From assembly GCA_965153355.1 (NCBI GenBank), contig OZ231127.1:98456001-98520000 (forward strand): 64,000 nucleotides of DNA, written 5' to 3'. The position numbers and the translations under genes are program-made. Each line of letters starts with the position of its first letter. The stretch's first letter is position 1. The notes under the pieces were generated by a model that was not told the origin of the DNA, made no database searches, and saw only the letters and a list, made by a program, of their open reading frames with translations. The DNA is from Flaccisagitta enflata. Lineage: Eukaryota > Chaetognatha > Sagittoidea > Aphragmophora. Positions 43,867 through 55,208 of the stretch are shown here, in pieces.

Positions 43867-44057
43867 TTTTTAGTCGCCTGCATGCGACTCTACAACCCAC
43901 TTTGTCCGTCGGTTGGTTGGTCGGTCGGTCACACTTTACTTTTTTTCACAATTTCATTTCTTTGACCTCACTGCCCCTACCTAAATAGTCTGGTGACCTG
44001 AAATATGGCCCCTGCCCACCTACACCCGACTTTGGTAGCCGTGTATACGGCCTTGTT
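43867..44057 (+). mobile_element. Helentron-like element
   Basis: TTTTTAGTCGCCTGCATGCGAC TCTACAACCC, GTCGGTTGGTTGGTCGGTCGG, CACTGCCCCTACC, CCACCTACACCCGACTTTGG, end GCCGTGTATACGGCCTTGTT. Complete (~190 bp). Confidence 0.85.
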
Positions 44058-44345
44058 ACAACAAAAACAACTCCCATTTAATACCTTTTTAAAAAAGTTA
44101 TGAGGAAATAAGAAAGTTTCTTTCTCTTTGACCATCTGTTATCTGTCTGTCCATCCATCCATCTGTTTTTCCGTGTGTCTGTCCATTGGCTCCACATTCC
44201 CCAATGGCGGAAAAACAAAGACAGAAGTATGGTTATCTAAGAGACATGCTATCTATTCGAAATAAGTCAACCATAGTTGAAAACCCTGTACATGCAAGCT
44301 GTTTTTTGTTTTGTTTTTTTTTTGCCATGTTAGGATATTCAAATT

Positions 44346-44781
<436 letters not shown>

Positions 44782-44799
44782 AGAGAATGACCACATCTC

Positions 44800-46280
44800 T
44801 CTTGGGTTGGGTTGGGTTGGGTTTAATGCTCAATAGCGTATAAAACACTTTTACAACAGGATTGTAAATGAGCTGTGCAATGATGCACAATATTCAACAA
44901 TAAATAAATACGTAACAAACGTCACACGTTATCATACGAGTACAGACAATAGATATACAGACAATAAATATATTCACGTAAAACACAGGATAGGCTAAAC
45001 AGATAGAACGGGGAAAAAAATTATTTTCTCATTCTTCCATTTGTATATCGGGTGTCCCACGGTTTTTCAATTTCATGCACTATGCTGTTCAGTTCATCAA
45101 TATTTTCAGAGTAGATATCTTGAAATTGTATATCATTGTTGTCATTCGAGTTCGGCCAATTCTCACATGCTACAAGTCTATGCTGTTCATCATCGATTTC
45201 GTCGCAGGTTGAACATTTTCCCGTCATCGTTCCTTTCATATTGTTGCCACATTCTAACATATGGTTTTGTGCTAAGAATATGGTACGGGCTCTTTGTTTG
45301 TTGCCACTTACAAGGTGCGTGATAGGGTTACCATTGTAAATGTTGTTGTTCAGTTTGTCGTGTATGTGTCTTGTTTTTGTAAGAACTTTGGTATCATTTT
45401 CGTTTCCAGATATACAGCTGTCCAAAATTTTTTTGCCATTCCTTTTCACTATTGCCTTTCTCACTATTTCTTTCCATTCGTTAGGTCTTTTAATCTTTAT
45501 GGTATTCCAGTCTGTTTCTAATTCGTATTCTGTTAGTTTATTGGAAATGTGTTTGGCCCAAGCAACATTTTGTTCGTGATGATGTAATAGTGTTCTATGG
45601 GTCCAATGGGCTGGATTGCGTGTTAGAAGTCTGTATAAGTACATAAATTGTATTTGGTCTACCATTTGACTTATATAGAGGAGGCCAAATGAAAAGATGA
45701 CTGATACATTTGGAGAAGTGGACGGTAAGTTAAAAAGACGTTTGACAGCGCGAATTCCTATCAGGTCTAATTGATTCTCCTCTTTTTTACTTAACATCCA
45801 TGCTTCAGCATTGTTCAAGAGGCTAGGGATGATGTATACATGATACAGGTCAAGGATGACTTTTGTTTCTATGCCTCTCATGATATCGGATCAGGCTGTA
45901 GTATTAATTTTTCTAACGAGTGCATAAACTTTATTTTCTCTTGATAGTATATTTTTTGTATTTTTTCCGTCGCTTGTTACTTCGTCCCCGAGGTATTTGT
46001 ATGATGTGGCATTTCCTATGAATTTGTCACCTAGTTGCCACTCTTCGGGTGTTTTGGTCTTTTTTCCAACTTGCATCATTTTGCATTTGTGAAGCCCCCA
46101 TTGTATTTTGTTGGCTTTTGCAAAGTCGTCTACTCTGTTTAGTATGTTTTGTGCATTTTCAGCAGTCTGTGTCATTGTCAAAACATTGTCAACCCACTCA
46201 AGGCATCCAATTGATAATTCTTCGTTTATTTTTACTGCTCCATCAATCTCTCCACTTATGAATTTTCCTCTCCGCACTCT
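44800..46280 (-). pseudogene. LINE reverse transcriptase, copy 2 (3' end)
   Basis: Two frames, 46277-45891 and 45881-45021, lie in the same phase, separated only by a TGA at 45891-45893. Copy 1 has Ser there (IASSDI), so one substitution (TCA to TGA) explains the break. Conserved blocks are CLEWVDNVLTM, KIQWGLHKCKMMQVG, YKYLGDEVTSDGK, NNAEAWMLSKKEENQ, CGNNMKG and CSTCDEIDDEQHRLVAC, a C-x2-C-x7-H-x4-C knuckle. The catalytic pair is DN instead of DD, so the enzyme would be inactive. The 3' UTR ends TTGAGCATTAAA (44833-44822) like copy 1 but with a (CCCAA)4 tail. The 5' side is lost near 46280, before the (GT)n tract. Confidence 0.85.
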
Positions 46281-46399
46281 CGGTCCTTCTCGACCTAGAC
46301 TCGGCGCCCAAATAGCCAGGATTGGAATGAGTGGTCAATTTTTGTGAGCCTTCCACGATTGAGCACCGCATGAGCGCGTCATGAGCTTAATTGAGCGCC

Positions 46400-46964
<565 letters not shown>

Positions 46965-46966
<2 letters not shown>

Positions 46967-47209
46967 GGAATGACAGAAAACAAGAATGAGGCACAACCGG
47001 TTTATTATAAAATGAATAAAATTGTTTTATTTGCTTAATTACAGTAGTCTCTGATGAGCCTGTAAAGGTGAAACATGTAAGACTTCATCTATATTTCGTG
47101 TCTCCGAATGATCTGTGATTTTATCCATTTTTCATTAAACTACGCATCAATCAATACCATCGTCTTTTTTCTAATTATTATCATTTACCGGTTTATTATT
47201 AAAATTATT
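46965..47209. other. Unassigned DNA
   Basis: AT-rich. No gene. Confidence 0.4.
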
Positions 47210-47656
47210 ATTGCGTCTGTCAAGGACCCATCTCTGTAAGGTGTAACTGTCCGTCTATCCTTCTGTCCATCTTTCCTTCCTTCTGTTGGTCTCTCTGTCT
47301 TTTGTTTTTCCTTCTGTCTGTCTTTCCATCTATCCAAGAGTCCGCCTGTCTGTCTGTCTGTCCGTCTGTCCGTCTGTCCATCAGTCTGTCCATCCATTGG
47401 TCTGTCCATCCTTCCGTTCGTCCGTCAGTACGTTTGTCCATCCCTCCATCCACTCATCAGTCCGTCCATAATGCCTGTGCTAAAACAGAGTTTCTTGGCT
47501 GATTTAGGCTGTTTTCACTTCTCCTTCACTTTTATGTCCCTTCAGCCATCTGTCTATCTGTTTTTTCCATATATGTCACATATTTAGTTATTTACCTCCA
47601 AAGTCAATACAGGTAGAGACACAGTCCGGACGCATCGATGCCCAGCCAGGCTTGTT
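47210..47656 (+). mobile_element. Helentron-like element, GATGCG subtype
   Basis: Decayed 5' end (GCGTCTGTCAAGGACCC), a long GTCCGTCTGTCC-type tetramer core (47250-47468), then TTTTCCATATATGTCACAT, ACACAGTCCGGACGCATCGA, TGCCCAGCCAGGCTTGTT. The 3' end matches the copy at 10186-10482. Confidence 0.65.
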
Positions 47657-47752
47657 TGTCATGTGCCACACAACTCTACACCCCGCTTTGTCCGTCAGTT
47701 TCTAGAACCTTGCATTCTCTCCTATCTCTTCCTCCGCTCTTTTGTTCACTTA
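47657..47752 (+). mobile_element. Helentron-like 5' fragment
   Basis: GTCATGTGCCACACAACTCTACACCCCGCTTTGTCCGTCAG, truncated after one tetramer. Confidence 0.5.
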
Positions 47753-48120
47753 TTTCTAGTCGCGTGCACGCGACTCTACAACCCGCTTTGTTGGTCCGTC
47801 TGTCCGTCGGTCCGTCTGTCCGTCGGTCCGTCCGTCCGTCCATTGGTCCGTCCATCACACTTTACTTTTTTTGATATAACATCAACTCTTAAGTCATTAT
47901 AAGTTTTTTATGGGCATTCATAGTTATTTCAAGTCATTCTGAGTCATTCCAAGTCATTTTAAGTCATTCTAAGTCATTCTAAGTCATTTTAAGTCATTTT
48001 TGGTCGCTAGGGTCATTAGTCATTAAAAGTCTTTTTTGGTCATTTTCAGTCATTCTAAGTCATTCTAAGTCATTCTAAGTCTGTAAGTCTCGCACGCGAC
48101 TTACAGGTGTTGGCCTTGTT
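47753..48120 (+). mobile_element. Helentron-like element, AGTCATT subtype, best-preserved ends
   Basis: The 5' end has the perfect palindrome GTCGCGTGCACGCGAC. Then GGTCCGTCTGTCCGTCGG tetramers, CACACTTTACTTTTTTTG, and an AAGTCATTCT 10-bp repeat (47890-48078). The 3' hairpin is TGTAAGTC, an 8-base loop, GACTTACA (48082-48105), followed by GGTGTTGGCCTTGTT at 48120. Confidence 0.9.
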
Positions 48121-48713
<593 letters not shown>

Positions 48714-48714
48714 A

Positions 48715-49670
48715 AGAAAAAAAGAAAATGACTTAATTTTCACTCTTGGACTGTTATGCACAACCCAACGCATAGATAAGATACAACTCATATACCTTCA
48801 AAAACTCTTGAAAAGATGTGATACGAAATGGTCAAAAACTTCACTATGAACACTAGAAGAGAAAAAAATAGGTTGGTATGGAAAGATTCATCAGACTCTT
48901 GAGAAATATGAATTAGGGCGTGTTTCTAGTGAGCACCAAAAACGTGTTTGTTCCCATGAAACGCGATAACAGCGTAAACACATATTCAAGAATTTCAACT
49001 GTCCCACGAGGGAGTGAGCGAAGTGAGTGAGAGAGCCCGTGAACGGAGCGAGCGTAGCGAAGCGGAGCGCTGCGGAGCGAGTGAGCGGAGTGAGTGGTGC
49101 GATTGAACAAACATAGCGAGCGACCGAGTGGCAGGTTCAAAACGCGATTGTCTGTGACTAGAAACACCCCCTAACTTCAATGTCATTCGAACCATACCTA
49201 TTGCGAGATGGGAGAGATTGGTAACAAATGCTGTTGAAATACAAAACAAAAGATGGATAAAACAGGACTTATATAAGACCAAAGAGGGTGTTGATGTACT
49301 TTAAACGAAAACAAAAACAATCATTGACAAAATTTCAACTCAGGGCTACACACGTCAACCTGAACTAGAAATCAAACTTATGACAAAACTTGAAACAAAG
49401 ACAACTATAATTGCAAGGTAAGGGATGCTCAAATGTGGCACCAACTTTAAAGGCACTCACAGCACCACATGTACAAACTGCAATACAATTGACAACAAGC
49501 ATCACAGAATGAACAAATGCCCAAAGTGGAAGAATCTGAATGCAGACAATGAAATGATTGATTTCAACTTAATATAAAGTAATTCTATTGATTCAGTTCG
49601 ACATGTAATTAGTAAAATAACAAACATTTGGAACATGAAATGCGCGCATGGCACTATGCACAAAAAATAG
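48715..49670 (+). pseudogene. LINE reverse transcriptase, copy 3 (C-terminus)
   Basis: Aligns with the last ~230 codons of copies 1 and 2: LIFTLGLLCTTQRIDKIQLIYLQ, KKIGWYGKIHQTLEKYEL, then after an inserted MITE NFNVIRTIPIARW, MLKCGTNFKGT, CTNCNTIDNKHHRMNKCPKW and WNMKCAHGTMHKK. The CCHC knuckle is intact here (C-x2-C...H...C). Several stop codons (for example after WSKTSL and KEGVDVL) and the insertion at 48916-49171 make it a pseudogene. Bounded on both sides by (CT)n runs. Confidence 0.85.
48916..49171. mobile_element. GGGCGTGTTTCTAG TIR-family MITE inside LINE copy 3
   Basis: Ends GGGCGTGTTTCTAGTG (48916) and ACTAGAAACACCCCC (49171), with TTA before and TAA after. The interior is highly similar to 11806-12065. 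The LINE reading changes from EKYEL to NFNVIR across it, so the insertion boundaries are known to within a few bases. Confidence 0.85.
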
Positions 49671-49691
49671 TTGTAACCCACCTATCACGAT

Positions 49692-49692
<1 letters not shown>

Positions 49693-49746
<54 letters not shown>
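49693..49746. repeat. (CT)n microsatellite
   Basis: Pure CT run beginning ~22 bases after the end of LINE copy 3. Confidence 0.9.
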
Positions 49747-49749
<3 letters not shown>

Positions 49750-49778
49750 ATTGATCATCTCTGTATTCATACGCGTCA

Positions 49779-50132
49779 TTGATTATTAGAGGTGGGGGAA
49801 ATGCACCTTAGTCAACAGATCAAGTTGCACATGAAGGAAATGTCATAATATGATAAGAATAGATAGTATGCCAAGTTTCAGGGCCTTTGGAACAGTTTTA
49901 GCCTAGCCCTCCACTCCCCTGATTTCCCATAGAAAATGTATAGGAATGATTTTGGCCTCAAAAGTTTCCTATCTTTTATAATGGGGCAGGAGGGGGGTGG
50001 AGGGCTAGGCTAAAACTGTTCCAAAGGCCCTGAAACTTGGCATACTATTTATTCTTATCATATTATGACATTTCCTTCATGTGCAACTTGATCTGTTGAC
50101 TAAAGTGCATTTCCCCCACCTCTATTGATTAT
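49779..50132. mobile_element. hAT-type MITE with perfect 8-bp target duplication
   Basis: The element occupies 49787-50124. Terminal arms of ~140 bases begin TAGAGGTGGGGGAAATGCAC and are nearly perfect inverted copies around a ~60-base centre. TTGATTAT is duplicated directly outside both ends (49779-49786 and 50125-50132). An 8-bp duplication with YAGRGGTGG-type ends is diagnostic for hAT. No transposase. It ends 121 bases before the SLC18 start codon. Confidence 0.93.
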
Positions 50133-50245
50133 AGCTAGTTTCTTTTTGTTTTTCTTTCTTTTTTAACGACTTTTTTACCTAAGGTGACAGCTGCCTTTGT
50201 TGGTACACAACAAAAAAAAGTTTGGCTCCTCTTCCAATAACGAAG

Positions 50246-50699
50246 ATGTCCCTAAAAAAACAACAAAAACAACAACAACAACAACAACGGTGCTACCGTC
50301 AGAGATTGACGGACTTCCGTCGGTCCAACACGCTTCTGATTTTCGCCGTTTTCATGGCTAGTTGGCTGGACAATTTCTTGCTGACAGTCGTTGTCCCGAT
50401 TGTCCCTCAATACATCGCCCAACTGGACGCCATAGCGAGAGAGAAGGACATGATAACGGGAGTCACAGATGGGATGTTGGGGGTGACTGATGAGATGATG
50501 GCGGTGAGAGATAGTATGCCGGTGACAGATGGGATGGAGGTAACAGATGGAGTAATGGTGACGGATAGCCTGGCGGTGACAGATTGGATGGAGGTCAGAG
50601 AGATGATGAATATGACTGAAAGGAGTATAACAATGATGGAACAAGGGCGATGCTGCAGCGACAAAACTCTTGATGACAATTTCATGAATTTTTTGTTTG
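50246..50699 (+). CDS. SLC18A: SLC18 vesicular amine transporter, exon with TM1 and luminal loop
   Basis: First recognisable coding exon of a vesicular monoamine (or acetylcholine) transporter, a 12-TM proton antiporter that loads transmitter into synaptic vesicles. A lysine/glutamine-rich cytosolic N-terminus (residues 2-14) precedes TM1, containing the family signature WLDNFLLTVVVPIVPQY. The membrane Asp (D42) is conserved in amine transporters, and LLTVVVPI favours the monoamine branch. Residues ~60-150 form the large vesicle-lumen loop, with eight VTDGM-like repeats and a possible N-glycosylation site at N122 (NMT). ATG 50246 is the first ATG of the frame, with an in-frame TAA upstream at 50180. 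The exon ends TTTG at 50699 before GTGAGTAT, phase 1. Phase and sequence join exactly to 58972. An upstream 5' exon is possible. Confidence 0.88.
50462..50602 (+). repeat. Coding minisatellite in the SLC18 luminal loop
   Basis: Eight units of 18-21 bases (GTGACAGATGGGATG-type) encode VTDGMLG, VTDEMMA, VRDSMP, VTDGME, VTDGVM, VTDSLA, VTDWME and VREMMN. All units are multiples of three, so the frame is kept. Confidence 0.8.
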
Positions 50700-51169
50700 G
50701 TGAGTATGACATGAATTTTGTCCCAATAATTCGGTTGTTGGGCCCGCGCATTTTGCTGCGCTGTGCTCTGAAAACATATCATAGCAGGACAAAAATATAA
50801 GCCCGCATAAACAGATTTTGGTCAAAAAGTATGCTTTGTTATGTTGACATTGCATGTATATAGGGTTTTGCCCGCTTCTCGAATCATTTAAGAGTCCCTT
50901 TCAGCTATTGAAGTTAGATGGTAGCACAAAAATAACATCAAAAATTTCCAATTTTTCTAAATACAGAATTTTCAAAAATGCAGTTTTTTTAGATGCCTCT
51001 TCTTGTACATGCAGCAGCGCCACCAAATTTTAAACATATAATATTCAGGCCATCTTTTACCTTATTAATAAATATCAAATACATGTGAGAAGTTCAAGAG
51101 GCACTTTTAATACTTTTAATGATAGGATATTGACATAAGTTAACAAAATCAAAAATACATAAATTTTTT

Positions 51170-51208
51170 TCTCCAAATTTTCGGCTATTACAGCCTTCGT
51201 CAGGGAGA
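51170..51208 (-). ncRNA. Candidate hammerhead ribozyme of the Penelope-like element
   Basis: Read on the minus strand: TCTCC (stem I, 51208-51204), core CTGACGA (51203-51197), a GGCT-GTAAT-AGCC stem-loop (stem II), core GAAA, a very short A/T stem III, a UH-type site, and GGAGA (51174-51170) pairing with TCTCC. All invariant CUGANGA...GAAA positions are present. It lies ~270 bases after the stop codon of the Penelope pol gene, where such ribozymes are known in the family. One A before stem II is unpaired. Confidence 0.6.
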
Positions 51209-51480
51209 TTGACCTGATAGAACATGACAATTATTTCAAAAACATCAAGGAAACATTTCAAATGCACAGAGAGACTCTCTTTTCCACTATTTTCTTCTTT
51301 TCACCTTTTGTGTTTTTCTTCCAATAACTCGATTTTTTTGTGTGCTCCTTCAAAGAATTATTTCCACCCCAAAAAATCGGTAAACACAAAAACTAGGCCC
51401 CTCTTTTTTTCTTGCCCCCTCTTTCTACGCCTGGGTTGTGCGTTAACAGTATCAAAAAAAAACCCCAGGGTATCCAGAGT

Positions 51481-53457
51481 TTATCTTCTCTTGTTCTCTC
51501 CTTCAAATGTTCCCATGCGGTTGATCCACCATCTTTCCCGTGCCACCCTGTAGACGTCGTCACTTCCTGGAACATGTTCTAAGACAATCACTCCCATGTC
51601 CTCTTCAGAGTGCCCGTCTTTCTTGAAATGATACGCTGGCTTTGTCTCATCCTCCATCCTCAGGTCCCCTAGATGTCCATTGAATCTTTCCATAACCTTG
51701 TTATTTGTTTTCCCGACATAGACCACCTTCTCACACTTCCTACAATGCATCCCATAAATGGCTCTGGTTGTCCTGCAGTCCATTTGCTCCTCTATTCTCA
51801 TTTCTTTGCCATCTTTGTCTGTCACTACCTCAGTCTTCTGCATGTGCTTGCACAACGTACACCCTTTTCCACATGGTCCAGACCCTCCTTCCTTTCTCCT
51901 TTCTTTAGCATTCACAATAAGGTCTCCCAGATTCTTCCCTCTCCTCAAACTCAGCCTTGGTAGGTCCTTGACGTATGCCTCCATGCCATCCTCTTCTAAG
52001 TAGTGTCCATGCCTCTTCAGTATTTTGTTGACATTTGGCAAGTATCCATTGTGTGTGATGACAAAATTGACCCTCTTGTCTGCTCTTTTCTCCACTCTTT
52101 TTATTGCTTGTTTCCTTTCCATCTGGAATGCTTCCTTCATTGGCTGTCTCACCTGGTTTTTCCCATACCCTCTTGTTATCAGCTTCTCTTCTACTTTCTT
52201 CCCATACTTCCAATAGTCTTCATTGTTGCTGCATATTCTCCGTAGTCTTCTAAATTGGCCCTTGGCAATACCTTCCTTGACATGTCTTGGGTGGTCTGAC
52301 AACTTATGGAGATATCTTGTTCGGTCGGTGGGCTTGACATACAACTCTGTCTTGATAGCTCCTTCCTCACCTTTTACTACTTTCACATCCAGGAAAACAG
52401 CCTCCTTTTCACACACCTCAAATGTCACTTTTATTCTTTCCTCATTACTGTTGCATATCTCCACAAATCTTTCAAACTCCTTTCTGCTTCCCTGCCACAC
52501 TCCCCAGATATCATCAACAAACCTGTACCACATCTTTGGTCTCTTCCCCATCTCACTCATCGCCCTCTCCTGGACCTCCTCCTCCCACTTCCCCATGTAA
52601 GTGCACGCATAATTTTTCCCCATTTTGCTTCCGATGGCTGTTCCCTCCTTTTGTCTGTATCTCTCCCCCTCAAAAAGAAACTCATTACTGCATAGCACCA
52701 TTTCTCCCAGCTCCAGCAGGTCCTCTGTCGGTATCTTCTTGCTCTTCCTCTGCTCCAGGTTTTCCCTAATTGCCTGTTTGGTCTTCTCTCTTGGTACACT
52801 TGGGTAGAGCGCCACTATGTCCATAGTAAACATGAACTCCCCCTCTTCAATCTTCTCAACGCCTTCCATTCTTCTTAAGAAATCCGCTGTATCTTGGATG
52901 TAGGACCTTTGACCCTCCACCCCTTCTCGCAACTCTGCTTCCACCAGTCCTGCTATTCCCTCTGTTGGTGTCCCTATCCCTGATATGTAGACCCTCGTTG
53001 GATGTCTTCCACTTCCCTTTGTCTTCTTATGTACCTTCCTATTAATTTTCATCACTCCCTCTTTCTTGTTCTTTGCTGATATATACTCTCTCATCTTCTG
53101 TGTTATCACCCCTCTGTCTCTCATATCCTTCAATTTCTCCTCCACTTCTTTGCTTATTGCTGCCAGCCCTGATTTCTCTCTCTTCTCAAAGGTCGTTTCA
53201 TCCTTCAGTTCTTCAAAACTATCTTCCCTTACATTCTCATACTTCTCAACTGTTATTCCTCCTCCTTTATCCGCCGGTCTGACTGCCCAATCTTTCTTCC
53301 TCACCTTTTCTGGCAGCCCATCTAGTGCCACTCTCTCCTTTTGATTCAAATTGTCCTTTGGTCTCCTTCGTAACCCGGTAAATATGTCCTCCTTGACCGC
53401 CTCGCAGTACTTGTTTATTGAATTTCTCCAGCGCGTGGGCAGTCCCCCTGGAGTCAT
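51481..53457 (-). pseudogene. Penelope-like element pol: reverse transcriptase plus GIY-YIG endonuclease
   Basis: 658 open codons from ATG 53457. Reverse transcriptase: KVHKKTKGSGRHPTRVYISG and IGTPTEGIAGLVEAEL (palm entry), FMFTMDIVALYPSVP (first catalytic Asp), KEGTAIGSKMGKNYACTYMG, catalytic box WYRFVDDIWGVW, and VFLDVKV (primer grip). After a basic linker come a CxxC finger (GKGCTLCKHM) and the GIY-YIG nuclease: IYGMHCRKCEKVVYVGKTNN with ERFNGHLGDLR and a late Glu in ARERWWINRMGT. It would nick target DNA and prime reverse transcription. The frame continues upstream without shift, separated from the 53545 frame only by a TAA, so this is one gene with a nonsense codon. It lies antisense in the SLC18 intron. 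Confidence 0.92.
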
Positions 53458-53544
53458 CTCAGTTTTTCCCTCAAACTTCCTCTCCTTTCTTCTTTCTTCC
53501 TCTTTTCTTTCTTTGTCTTCCTCCTGATTTGCATCTTTGTCCTC

Positions 53545-54771
53545 TTACAGTTCTGAATTTTCTTCTGCCACCCACTTCCAGTAGACGTCCCTCATCAGCT
53601 TTGTTTTCAATCTCTCCACATCTGCCTCTATCTTGCTCTTGCTCACCCTCTGCAGCGGCACAAATTTTAAGCCCAAGCTCAAAAGATTTTCCATATCTTC
53701 TGTCAGTCCATCTACTCCCAAGTTGAACACAGCTCCATCCTTCTTGTCTTTTTCCTTCCTTTTCCTCTTCTCCTCTGTGGCCTCTATTGCTCGCCTTCTC
53801 ACCCCAAAATAGTGCAGCTCCCTGATGAACCCGATTATTATCTCTCCTTCCTCCGAGCCTTCCTCACCTTCCCCAATTGTTGTCTTCTCTGTTTGTGAGT
53901 AAACAGCAATTTTCCTTCTCAGTGCCTTTGCTGTGGCCATGAGCATCACATGGTCTGCCCATTCTCCCTCTGTAGCCATCGCCCTGAGATATGCCCGCTT
54001 TCCCCTTTCTCCCCCAACAATGAATCCACTCCAATCTTCTCCATTGATGCGCTCATTCCTCCTCAGATAGTCAATTGCCTCTCTCCTTATCTCCAAAGCT
54101 GCCTTCCCAGTCTGCTCCCCCACCGCATGGAAGAAACGATTACCATCTGACGGCGTCCTGTAACTCACCTCCACTCCTTCTTTTTTGAAAACTTCCACCA
54201 GCCCCCTTAGTTCCTCTTCTTTCCCACTTATGCTTTCCTCCTTCTCATACACCTGTCGGCCCAACTCCTTCCACTCCTCCTCCACAAGCATCTCCCATGA
54301 GTCAACCACTGGCCTTTCTTCCTCCTCCTCTTCCTCCCCTTCCTCCTCTTGTTCCTGCCTCTTCTGCCTTTGTGTCTCCTTCCTTACCTCGACCTCAACT
54401 CTTTGTTCTTTCAGGTTATTCAACTTTTTTGTTTTTCTTTCTTCCGCCTCTTTCTTGTACTTCTTTTGACACTCATCTAGCCTCTCCATCCACTTTATCC
54501 TGTCCCATCCGGTTTGCTCATTCCATGCCTTTTCCACCATTTTCTCTTTCTCTTGCTGTAGCTCCACTCCCTTCCCCTCCAATCCCCTCAGCATTATGTC
54601 CATGATGCGTAGAATTGCATCCTTCTTTATGCTTTCAATCTTCCTCTTGTCTTCCTCCTTTAAACTTTGAGGCTTGAACTTCCACCTGAAACCCCTCGGA
54701 ACATGATCCCTCCTGACGCATTCTTCTAGGAAAAGGATGTCAGACGCAACACTCTCCAGTTTCTTGATGAA
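53545..54771 (-). pseudogene. Penelope-like element pol N-terminus with OTU-like domain
   Basis: Same phase as the RT frame, open from 54771 (after a TGA at 54772-54774) to TAA 53545. The first ATG is 54603, but homologous-looking sequence (RDHVPRGFRWKFKP) lies upstream of it, so the original start is lost or earlier. A charged coiled-coil region precedes an OTU-type cysteine-protease fold: PSDGNRFFHAVGEQ at the catalytic loop, WADHVMLMATAKALRRKIAVY, and the His motif LHYFGV. The catalytic Cys of the usual DGNC motif is Arg (CGT, one transition from TGT). The end, NLGVDGLTEDMENLLSLG then LKFVP, is the conserved N-terminal RT motif of Penelope elements, so the TAA after it interrupts the RT domain itself. 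Confidence 0.82.
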
Positions 54772-55208
54772 TCAAAAATGAGTAAAATCGCAAACAGAAA
54801 AGTGGTATTGAATGGGTCGGGAAGTGGATAAAACCATATATATTCTTCATCAGTATAACAAACTGCACCAGTTTCACATATTAGTATCATCCAATAGTGA
54901 GTGCTTAATTCTTAGTGTCCCAAGGTGATGTGCTCTCAGAGCAAAGTGTGCTGGTTGCAGGCCCGGTTGGTCCACTGTCATTTGGCTTCTGTTTTGCTCT
55001 CAACTTTTCTCTCTTAAGCTATTTGGATGTGGCCTTTTTAGGATATAATTCATGAATTTTAATTTTAAAAAAATATAATGATACTGAGACATGTCATATA
55101 TTCAAAACTTTTCGTTGATTTCAACTTTTTAAGGACATCAATTTTTGCCCATCAATGAGTCTTTAGTCGACTGTAGGTTATCTGTTATCTTGATGCAAGT
55201 TCTCCACA
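54772..55208. other. Probable 5' part of the Penelope-like element, then unassigned intron
   Basis: No frame. On the minus strand CTGATGAAG occurs at ~54852, but without a following GAAA and stems, so no second ribozyme is called. The element's 5' boundary is not determined. Confidence 0.35.

Noticed and set aside
44800-44822. (TTGGG)4 as telomere-like repeat
   Set aside because: It is the short tandem tail of LINE copy 2, at the position where copy 1 has (AATC)4.
50252-50782. Minus-strand 176- and 114-codon frames opposite the SLC18 exon
   Set aside because: Shadows of the coding exon. The plus strand has the family signature and splice sites.
51224-54605. Plus-strand frames across the Penelope region (for example 52223-52807, 53418-53726)
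   Set aside because: Serine/leucine/proline-rich shadows of the purine-rich minus-strand pol gene.
54840-54862. Second hammerhead upstream of the Penelope pol (minus-strand CTGATGAAG)
   Set aside because: No GAAA with a stem II and no enclosing stem I could be found.
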